DNA of 64,000 bases. Source: an uncultured Pedosphaera sp. GTDB taxonomy: Bacteria > Verrucomicrobiota > Verrucomicrobiia > Limisphaerales > Pedosphaeraceae. The stretch is taken from the NCBI GenBank assembly GCA_903918755.1, contig CAIXFN010000073.1:116142-180141 (forward strand), read 5' to 3'. A program made the position numbers and the translations under genes. Positions 8,423-16,103 of this stretch are shown piece by piece; the stretch's first letter is position 1; the number at the start of each line of letters is the position of its first letter. Under the pieces are notes generated by a model that saw only the letters and a program-made list of their open reading frames with translations, searched no databases and was not told where the DNA came from.

Positions 8423-9736
8423 TCAGGGAGTGTCGATGACGATGGCCGGCCGGGATAGCACGCCATTGGAAAGTTCGCCGTAATGGTCCGACCGCCAATA
8501 GTGTTTTAAATCTTTGGCGGTAATGAGTTGCAGGCCGGGCGTGGCAATCGCCGGATTGCAGAGAATATACAGATTCTCCGCGGCAATATAGCCTGCGACC
8601 CCGAGCGTATGACCGGCCTCGCCACCCGGGTATTGGGGGCCGATGTATTTGAAATCAATGACCACGGGGCGGCCAGCATCCAGTTCCGAACGAAGGAAAG
8701 CAGTGGCTTGGTCGAACCCTGCCTCATCCGGTGTGAAAGTGACCAGTTTCCAGCGCAGGCCGATTTTCCCCGCCGCCTTCAGCAGGTCACCCCAATCCGT
8801 GCCGGTCCCAAGCGGTGAGGGGCAAAGGTGTTTGAAATCCCAGGCCCCGAGCTTGGCCCCTTGAAAGCGGGCCAGCGCGGTGCAGGCCGTGGCGCCACAG
8901 TTGTTGTAACCTTGGTGGACGTGGGGCACATCAATCAACGCAAACTTCCCGGGTTCCGCTTTCCGCTGCCGGTGGTCGATGAGTCGCAATAGGTCCGCTC
9001 CCTGCTGCGCGGCCATGCTGTCGGCAGGCTGTTCCGGGTTGCCGGTGGGGCCCACGGGCTTGAGGTGCGACACCTTGGTCCAGTTGGCACGGGCAGCGAC
9101 AATTTCCCCGGCTTGGAACTGTAGTTCACCCAAAACCACCAGACCGGACGGATCATTCAGTTCGGCCGCTCGCGTTGCGAGCTTGCGGGCTTCCCCCGGG
9201 TCTGGCGCGACCCCTTCGCCGGCAAGATACACCATGGCCGCGGTCACGGCCGCCCGGCCATGGCCCTTCATCGCCGCTTGTTTCCAAGTTTCCAGCGCCT
9301 TCGGAATGTCCTGGGCCACGCCCTGCGCGCCGAAATAACATTGACCGAGATTCCACGCGGCCGTGGCCGATTCCCCCGCCGCGGCGCGAAAGTAACCGAA
9401 GGCAATCTCCGGACTGCGGGGGATGCCGTTCCCGCTGAGAAATGCATGGCCCACGAAATCCATGGCCGCCGCATCCCCGTGATCGGCGGCCAGGTGCGCC
9501 CAGCGCATCGCCTCCTGGTAATCCCGCTCGACACCTTTGCCGTCGCGGTAGCGCACCGCCAGGGAGAGTTGCGCACGGAGGTCGCCTTGGGTCGCCTTCG
9601 CGATCAAATCTGTCATTAACGGAGTGTCGCCAGCCCGCACGAGCTGGGTTGCCATCAGGAAAGCCAGGAACAGCAGTCGGGTGCCCGGTCGGTGCCTCGC
9701 GTTTGGCCGATGTTCTGTCCGGGGCTGCCCGGCCAT
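8423..9736 (-). CDS. Sel1-repeat protein fused to C39-like cysteine peptidase
   Basis: The start at ATG 9736 is preceded by CAGGGCG about 6 bases upstream and gives a signal-anchor-like N terminus (LLFLAFLMATQLVRAG). Residues of about 40-220 (numbering from this start) are Sel1-type TPR repeats (for example DGKGVERDYQEAMRWAHLAA, SGNGIPRSPEIAFGYFRAAA). The C-terminal third is a C39-like papain-fold peptidase (Peptidase_C39_2 type). The nucleophile Cys is in NNCGATACTAL (residue 280 from this start), His in GGEAGHTLGVAGY (376) and Asn in ILCNPA (394). Family members process or bind peptides; a Sel1 scaffold in front suggests protein-protein recognition of its target. No double-glycine ABC transporter is nearby, so this is unlikely to be a bacteriocin leader protease. 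Confidence 0.8.
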   Translation of the reverse strand: MAGQPRTEHRPNARHRPGTRLLFLAFLMATQLVRAGDTPLMTDLIAKATQGDLRAQLSLAVRYRDGKGVERDYQEAMRWAHLAADHGDAAAMDFVGHAFLSGNGIPRSPEIAFGYFRAAAGESATAAWNLGQCYFGAQGVAQDIPKALETWKQAAMKGHGRAAVTAAMVYLAGEGVAPDPGEARKLATRAAELNDPSGLVVLGELQFQAGEIVAARANWTKVSHLKPVGPTGNPEQPADSMAAQQGADLLRLIDHRQRKAEPGKFALIDVPHVHQGYNNCGATACTALARFQGAKLGAWDFKHLCPSPLGTGTDWGDLLKAAGKIGLRWKLVTFTPDEAGFDQATAFLRSELDAGRPVVIDFKYIGPQYPGGEAGHTLGVAGYIAAENLYILCNPAIATPGLQLITAKDLKHYWRSDHYGELSNGVLSRPAIVIDTP

Positions 9737-10093
9737 GATTCGCCCTGAGCTCCGGCTTTTTGCCACTGCTTCCGCCAGTCGGCCGGGAAGGTGGCCCTTT
9801 CGAATGAGAATTAGGCGCATTTTCATTGTCAGCATCACTTCATCGCTTGTTGGTCACTTGCCTTGGAGCGTCTCCGCGCCAGGGAAGCCGGTTTGGTGCC
9901 GGCCTCCGCATTACTCTTTTTGGATGGCACTGATCCCCGGTTCAAAAAACCAAACTGCGCCACCGGTTGCTCGCAACCACCGTCCGCTTGTGGCTCGCCC
10001 GTCCAGGATGCTGGTTCGCCGGAACGGGTGCAAGCGACGAAAGCGGTAATCACTTTCGCCCGTGATCGAATTTGCGAAAATGAGAACCCTTCG
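9737..10093. other. Intergenic gap without recognisable gene
   Basis: The stretch between the Sel1-C39 gene start and the photolyase stop holds only short open frames with no family similarity on either strand. I see no RNA gene or strong terminator in it. It must contain the promoter of the Sel1-C39 gene. Confidence 0.5.
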
Positions 10094-11695
10094 TCACCGT
10101 TCCGCTTCCGCCACCTTCGCCTGGCACTGTGTCATCACCCGGACCGCCTGTTGGCGAATCGCTTCGCGCTCCTGGGTGGAAAGCCCCGCCAGATTTTTTA
10201 GCTGCATTGCCATGCGTTGATTCTTTTCCAGCAACGGCTCGTGCCGGAGCAGGAAATTCCAGTACAGCGTCGTGAAAGGGCACGCGTCGGCGCCAACCCT
10301 TTGCGCGGGATCGAAGCGGCAGCCCGTGCAATAATTGCTCATGCGCTGGAGATATTTTCCGGAGGCCACATACGGTTTGCTCGCCATTAGGCCGCCGTCG
10401 GCGAATTGCGACATGCCCAGGGTGTTGGGCAGTTCGACCCATTCCACGGCGTCCACGTACACCGCCAGATACCATTCATGTACCGCCCGCGGGCGCACGC
10501 CCAGCAGCAGCGCGAACAGCCCGGTCACCATTAGCCGTTGGATGTGATGCGCATAACCAAACGCCAGGGTCTGCCCAATAACCTCACGCAGGCAGCGCAT
10601 TTCTGTGTGGCCCGTCCAAAAGAAGGGTGGCAGCGGGGCGGAGGCGTTCAGCGCGTTCAACTCACCGTATCCCGGCATGAAGTGCTGGTAAATGCCCCGC
10701 ACATATTCGCGCCAGCCCAGAATTTGACGAATGAATCCTTCCGCGCTTGCGAGCGAAACCCGCCCTTCGCGAAATTCCTTTTCCGCCGCCGCAATCACTT
10801 CGCGCGGATCCAGCAGCTTCAAATTCAGCGCCGCTGAAAGCCTTGAGTGGAACAGATAGGTTTGCGCGCGCGGCCCCGAATCACCAAACCATCCTTCGGC
10901 GCTGGCCCACATCGCGTCCTGGAACTTCCCAAAGTTGGGCAGGCGATGTTCGATAAAATCCCGCAACGCCGCGCGCGCCTCGCCCATCGTTACGGGCCAG
11001 TCGAAATGCTCCAAGCTGCCCGGATGCCCTGGAAACGTCTTCGCCACGAGCGTAAGGACTTCGCGGGTAATCCGGTCCGGCGGAAAGGCCAACGGATCGG
11101 GAATCCTCCCGGGTCCCCGTTGGCCAAAGGAAACACGATTTTCGGCGTCAAAATTCCACGCGCCTCCCGCCGGTTGATCCCCCTCCATCAGGATGCCGTG
11201 CTTGCGCCGCAGCTCGCGATAGAAATATTCCAGGCGTAGTTGCTTGCGCCCGTTTGCATGTGCTGCGAATTCCTCGCGGGTGCAAAGAAAATGTCGGTCC
11301 GACCGTACTTCGAGCGTCACCCGGCATGCTTTGGCGGCTGTTGCGATGGCCTGGGCCACGCGCCATTCCCCGGCTTCGACCATTACGAGCTGCGCTGGCT
11401 GGAGCTTTTTGACTGCCCAGCTTAGCGCGCTCGCGAGCGAACCTGGGTTTTCTGCATCCTCGAGTTGCTGATAATGCAATGTCCAGCCGCGCGCGCGCAG
11501 GGTGGTGTGAAAATGGCGCATCGCCGCCAGAAAAATGGCGATGCGCGCCTGGTGGGTCCAGACGTGCGTGGATTCTTCGGCGACCTCGGCCATCCAAACC
11601 GCGTCCCGACCGGCATCGAAACCGTCGAACGCCGCTGACAGCTCATCGAGTTGATCGCCGAGTACAATGATCAAATTGCGCAATGGTTTTGTCAT
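10094..11695 (-). CDS. FeS-type (6-4)/bacterial cryptochrome-photolyase (DPRP family)
   Basis: A 533-aa cryptochrome/photolyase family protein of the FeS-BCP (PhrB/CryPro, PF04244) class, which repairs (6-4) UV photoproducts using FAD and a [4Fe-4S] cluster. The N-terminal Rossmann domain begins LRNLIIVLGDQLDELSAAFD, with the DPRP signature HYQQLED and REEFAAHANGRKQLRLEYFYRE. The C-terminal FAD domain has FIRQILGWREYVRG, NALNASAPLPPFFWTG and NTLGMSQFADGGLMASKPY. Four cysteines at 368, 456, 459 and 472 have the 88-3-13 spacing I recall for the cluster ligands of Agrobacterium PhrB. The start at 11695 was chosen because the family begins there; the 19-residue extension has no similarity. Cytosolic DNA repair enzyme, apparently monocistronic. 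Confidence 0.93.
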   Translation of the reverse strand: MTKPLRNLIIVLGDQLDELSAAFDGFDAGRDAVWMAEVAEESTHVWTHQARIAIFLAAMRHFHTTLRARGWTLHYQQLEDAENPGSLASALSWAVKKLQPAQLVMVEAGEWRVAQAIATAAKACRVTLEVRSDRHFLCTREEFAAHANGRKQLRLEYFYRELRRKHGILMEGDQPAGGAWNFDAENRVSFGQRGPGRIPDPLAFPPDRITREVLTLVAKTFPGHPGSLEHFDWPVTMGEARAALRDFIEHRLPNFGKFQDAMWASAEGWFGDSGPRAQTYLFHSRLSAALNLKLLDPREVIAAAEKEFREGRVSLASAEGFIRQILGWREYVRGIYQHFMPGYGELNALNASAPLPPFFWTGHTEMRCLREVIGQTLAFGYAHHIQRLMVTGLFALLLGVRPRAVHEWYLAVYVDAVEWVELPNTLGMSQFADGGLMASKPYVASGKYLQRMSNYCTGCRFDPAQRVGADACPFTTLYWNFLLRHEPLLEKNQRMAMQLKNLAGLSTQEREAIRQQAVRVMTQCQAKVAEAER

Positions 11696-11837
11696 TCGTC
11701 CAGTCTTGCTGGCGGGATCAATGGCACTGCGGATTCCGTTCTTGTCGCCCACCGACCATCATTCGTCGCAAATCAACGGCTGTCCGCCGCCGCCACAATT
11801 CGTTAAACTATGAATGAAAGTTAACCCGTTTTGCGCC

Positions 11838-14800
11838 TCAGCCCAGAATGTCCCGCAAGATGACCGCCAATCTGGGCAGGGCAACTGGTTTCTCCACCAC
11901 CTTGCAGATGCCGGCCTCCTGTATTTGCTGATTCGTCACCGTGCCTTGAAACCCCGTCATCAAGATCACTGGCAAGTCCGCCCGAATCTCCCGGATTTGG
12001 CGCGCCACTTCCAACCCGTTCAGTTCCGGCATGGTCAGATCTGTGATCACTAAATCGAATTGCGCCGGATTAATGCGCACCAGGCGCACCGCCTCTTTGG
12101 GATTGCTCGTGGTGGTGCTCTCATAGTTCAACTCCGCCAACAATTTGTGATATGTCCTGGTCAGCGCGGCCTCGTCATCCACGATCAATATTTTTTGGCC
12201 AATTCCGCCGATGGCCCCAGCTTCCGGAATCACCTCCACAACCCTGTTTTGCTTGTGTTCGGGAAAATACAGGCGAAAGGTTGTCCCCCTGCCGGGTTGG
12301 CTTTCCACCGTGATGACGCCGTCCTGCGCTTTGACGATTCCGTGCACCACCGCCAGTCCCAGCCCGGTGCCTTTGCCAACCGGCTTGGTCGTAAAGAATG
12401 GTTCGTAAATGCGCGCCAAGGTCCTGGGATCCATGCCACACCCGGTATCGGTGACCGTCAGGCGGGCGTATTGAATGGCCTGCAATTCCGGGTGCGCTTT
12501 GCGCAACATGGCATCTGGTTCAACTAAATCCAAGGTGATGGCCAGCTTGCCGGCAGCCTGCTTTTCCATCGCATGCAGGGCATTGGTGCCCAGATTCATC
12601 GCGACCTGGTAGATTTGGGTCGCGTCGGCCAGCACGGTTGGGGCGTCTTCCGCGAGTCTGATTTCCAACTGGATGTTCGCCGGCAATGAGGCGCGCAACA
12701 GTTTGGTTGCTTCCTTGATCGGCGACTGCAAATGCATGACTCGGCGTTCCTGTTCCCGCTGCCGACTAAACGCCAAAATTTGCTGCACCAAATCTTTGGC
12801 GCGTTCGCCCGCCTTGAGAATTTCCCCCACCTTTTCCAGCGCCTCATTTTGCCCCGCCAATTCCAGCCGTAACAGGTAGCTATAGCCGTAAATGGCGCTG
12901 AGGATGTTATTGAAGTCGTGCGCAATCCCACCGGCCAGCGTGCCGATGGCTTCCATTTTCTGGGACTGCCTTAATTGACCTTCCAGTTCCACTTCATACG
13001 TCACGTCGCGCTTGATGGCCACGTAATTGATGATTCTGTTTGCTGTGTCCCGCACTGGCGAGATGGTGGCGGCTTCCTCAAATAACGTGCCGTCTTTGCG
13101 CCGGTTGATGAGATGTCCGCTCCAGGTTGCGCCCCGGTTTAAAACCGCCCACATCTGCCGGAAAAACTCCGTGTCGTGTCGGCCACTCCGAAGGATGCGG
13201 GGGTTTTGACCAACCACCTCCACGAGCGCATAACCAGTGGTTTTTTCAAACGCCGGATTGACATATAAGATCCGGCATTGGGTGTCGGTGATCATGATGC
13301 TCTCGGTGGCCTGCTCAAAAATTGTGGCCATCCGCATCTGATATTCTTCGGCCCGCTTCCGTTCCGTGATGTCCTGGACTATCGATATGACATACTCCCG
13401 ATCAAGTTTGACCAACGACAGGTTTACCTCCACCGGATACGTCGTGCCGTCTTTGCGCCGGTGCCAGGCTTCTGTCTTCGCGTAGCCCGTCTCTTTCAGC
13501 CGGGCATTGGTTATGTCGATGTGAGCGCGCTCCAGTCCGTTGGTCACCTCCGCCGCGGTCATCTTCAGGAGTTCATCCCGGGAGTAGCCCAGATCCGCGC
13601 ACCCGCTTGCGTTTGCATCCAGGAACCGTGTCGTGGCGAAATCCAGCACAAAGATATTATTTTTGGCGTGATCAATCAAAGTGCGGAACAATCGCAACTC
13701 CGTTTCCGCTCGCTTGCGTTCGCTGATGTCGCGTGTGATTTTGACATAACCACGCAGTCTCCTCGCTTCGTCGCTTAAGGCCGTGATCACCACGCTGGAG
13801 AAAAATTCGGAGCCGTTCTTGCGCACCCGGATGCCTTCGCCCACGTAACGGCCTTCCGCCGCCGCCGCTTGCAAGTGCTGTTCGGGCCTTCCGCCGGCAA
13901 TGTCATTCACTGTATAAAACCGGGAAAAGTGCTGGCCGATGATTTCGTCCGCCTCATACCCCTTAATCTGGGCGGCCCCGGTGTTCCAACTGGTGACCCG
14001 GCCTGTCAGATCGAGCAGGATGATCGAGTAGTCTTTTACTCCCTCGACCATCATGCGGAAGCGCTCCTCGCTTTCCTGCAAGGCCGTGGTGCGCTCACGT
14101 ATGCGCTGCTCCAATCCTTCATTGAGTTGGCGGATTTCATCCTCCGCCCGCTTGCGTTCTGAAATGTCCGAGACCGAGCCAGCCATGCGATAAGGTTGTC
14201 CTTGAGTGTTCCAAACGGCCTGCCCCCGCACATGGACCCACCGATAGCCGCGCTGCTTCGTCAGCATGCGAAATTCGATATTACAAGGAGTCCGGCGCTC
14301 CAGATGGGCAGCCATCTGGTGGTCTACCATCTCCAGGTCCTCCGGATGGATCAGCCCTCGCCAGGTGTTCATTTGACTGGGCAATTCTCCCGGTTGGTAG
14401 CCCAGCATATTCCACCCGCGGTCCGAGATGATCTCCTCCCCGCTGAGAATATTCCAATCCCAAAGGGCATCATTCGATCCCGCTACCGCCAAGGCGTACC
14501 GTTCCTCGCTCTCGCGTAACGCTGTCTCCGCCCGTTTGCGGTCAGTGACATCCACCAGGGTGCCGAGGATGCACGGTTCGCCGCCAAACTCGGTCAATCG
14601 CAGCGCTGCCAGCAGGTCGCGGATTTCCCCGTTCTTGCAGCGGGCCTGTATGTCCACGATCAGCCGCTTCTTGGACTGCAACTCGGCGATCACTTGGTCC
14701 CGGTTGGAATGCCACAGGCCCAGCTCTTCCGAGGAGTGACCGATGAGTTCCTGCCGGCTGTAGCCGTACAAGCGAGCGAACGGCTCGTTGACATCCAGGA

Positions 14801-15677
14801 AAATCCCATCCTTCAACCGGCACAGCCCGATTGGGGAGGGGGAGTCCTTGAAAATCGTCGCGAAGCGCGCCTCGCTCTCCCGCAAGGCGGCTTCCGCCCG
14901 TTTGCGGGCGGTAATATCCACGACCGTCCCCACGATGCGCACGAGCTTTCCGGCCGAATCGCGTACGGCAGTGGCATTGTCTTCGGCGTGGATGATCCTG
15001 CCGTCCTGGTGGCGCAACCGGTAGTGCAGTGTGTGCTCGTGACCCGTGTTTCGTATTTGTTGGAAGGCCTCGTGGCATCTGGCCAGGTCTTCGGGGTGGA
15101 TTTGCTGGTCCCACCAATCCAAGGTCAGTTCGCTCGGTGTGGATGCGTAACCGAGTAGTTCCCGCACGCCATGGAGTGCATTGACCCGATATGTCACCGC
15201 GTCCACGTCATAAACCATGGCATGGGCGGCGGCCGTTGCCAGTCGGAAGCGCTCCTCGCTCGCCCGCAAGGCGGCTTCGGTTTGCCGTGTTAGTCGGCGC
15301 AATCCGGCCTTGCGCAGTTCGTCTTTCACCACTCCGGCCAGTTGTGCCAACCGGTCTTTCAGCAGATAACCGTGCACGCCGGCTTTGATCGCATTGGCCG
15401 CTTGTTCTTCACCAATGGCTCCGGATACGAGGATTAAGGGTATGTCCCGGCCTGCTGCCTGCACCAGACGTAGGGCATCCAGGCCGCTGAAATGCGGCAG
15501 CCAAAAATCCGCGATGATGACTTCCCACTCTTGCTCCGCCAACGCTGCCTTCACTGCGGCGGGGTTATCCACCCGCTGCCACCGCGGTTCATAACCGCCC
15601 TGCTGCAATTGGCTTAGCAGAACTTGCGCCTCCGCCTCGCTCTCTTCGACGATCAAAACCTGTAGCGGTTGGTTCAT
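11838..15677 (-). CDS. Hybrid sensor histidine kinase, REC-6xPAS-HisKA-HATPase-REC
   Basis: A 1279-aa soluble hybrid kinase. An N-terminal receiver (1-125) has acidic pair Glu11/Glu12, phospho-acceptor Asp57 (IIADFWLP) and Lys in GYLLKD. Six PAS/PAC units follow (about 150-890), each closing with the PAC motif DITxRKRAE or a variant. The HisKA box GGIAHDFNNI has His920. The HATPase_c domain shows NLGTNALHAM, DTGCGMD and GTGLGLAVVHGIV. A C-terminal receiver (about 1160-1279) has VDDE and Asp1213 (VITDLTMP). No transmembrane segment is visible, so it probably senses cytosolic or redox/ligand signals through the PAS domains. ATG 15677 was chosen because the first receiver begins there; the extra 70 upstream residues are unlike any domain. 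There is no output DNA-binding domain, so a partner regulator should exist elsewhere. Confidence 0.93.
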   Translation of the reverse strand: MNQPLQVLIVEESEAEAQVLLSQLQQGGYEPRWQRVDNPAAVKAALAEQEWEVIIADFWLPHFSGLDALRLVQAAGRDIPLILVSGAIGEEQAANAIKAGVHGYLLKDRLAQLAGVVKDELRKAGLRRLTRQTEAALRASEERFRLATAAAHAMVYDVDAVTYRVNALHGVRELLGYASTPSELTLDWWDQQIHPEDLARCHEAFQQIRNTGHEHTLHYRLRHQDGRIIHAEDNATAVRDSAGKLVRIVGTVVDITARKRAEAALRESEARFATIFKDSPSPIGLCRLKDGIFLDVNEPFARLYGYSRQELIGHSSEELGLWHSNRDQVIAELQSKKRLIVDIQARCKNGEIRDLLAALRLTEFGGEPCILGTLVDVTDRKRAETALRESEERYALAVAGSNDALWDWNILSGEEIISDRGWNMLGYQPGELPSQMNTWRGLIHPEDLEMVDHQMAAHLERRTPCNIEFRMLTKQRGYRWVHVRGQAVWNTQGQPYRMAGSVSDISERKRAEDEIRQLNEGLEQRIRERTTALQESEERFRMMVEGVKDYSIILLDLTGRVTSWNTGAAQIKGYEADEIIGQHFSRFYTVNDIAGGRPEQHLQAAAAEGRYVGEGIRVRKNGSEFFSSVVITALSDEARRLRGYVKITRDISERKRAETELRLFRTLIDHAKNNIFVLDFATTRFLDANASGCADLGYSRDELLKMTAAEVTNGLERAHIDITNARLKETGYAKTEAWHRRKDGTTYPVEVNLSLVKLDREYVISIVQDITERKRAEEYQMRMATIFEQATESIMITDTQCRILYVNPAFEKTTGYALVEVVGQNPRILRSGRHDTEFFRQMWAVLNRGATWSGHLINRRKDGTLFEEAATISPVRDTANRIINYVAIKRDVTYEVELEGQLRQSQKMEAIGTLAGGIAHDFNNILSAIYGYSYLLRLELAGQNEALEKVGEILKAGERAKDLVQQILAFSRQREQERRVMHLQSPIKEATKLLRASLPANIQLEIRLAEDAPTVLADATQIYQVAMNLGTNALHAMEKQAAGKLAITLDLVEPDAMLRKAHPELQAIQYARLTVTDTGCGMDPRTLARIYEPFFTTKPVGKGTGLGLAVVHGIVKAQDGVITVESQPGRGTTFRLYFPEHKQNRVVEVIPEAGAIGGIGQKILIVDDEAALTRTYHKLLAELNYESTTTSNPKEAVRLVRINPAQFDLVITDLTMPELNGLEVARQIREIRADLPVILMTGFQGTVTNQQIQEAGICKVVEKPVALPRLAVILRDILG

Positions 15678-16103
15678 GGCGATGTTTGCTTCAGAGTGGT
15701 CAGAACCGGCACGAGTGACGCCGAATGGTTTGCTGGAGGTAACATTGCCAAACGGGTGGTTCAGTCTTTTGCACCCCGGTTGCGGAGTCATGCCCTTAGG
15801 GAGTGTTTTGCGCCGCAGCTCCGCACCCGAATGACCCGTTGTGTTCATGTAAAACCCAGAAATTGCCGTAACTGGAACATGCCTCAATCCGTTAAATTTG
15901 CCAATGGAAATCGCACTTTTGTCGCTGCTTGGCGACTCCCGGATCCCCTCGGACAGGTCGCTTGGGCCACGCCTGCCCGATTCTCGATTCGGTCCCCCAT
16001 TCTAGTTCACTGGTCTGGACATTTTTTGCCACGACAGTCAAAACTTGCCCCGAAATGCTTCCGGCCCATCGCCGCGAAGCCGTCGTACGCGGGTGAATAT
16101 TGC
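15678..16103. other. Divergent intergenic/promoter region
   Basis: This 426-bp gap separates the divergently transcribed sensor kinase and the secreted 852-aa protein. Both strands stay open across parts of it, but the peptides have no domain similarity. It should hold both promoters; I could not identify reliable -35/-10 pairs. Confidence 0.5.

Noticed and set aside
9835..10053. 72-codon minus-strand frame between photolyase and C39 genes
   Set aside because: No Shine-Dalgarno, no similarity, composition like non-coding DNA.
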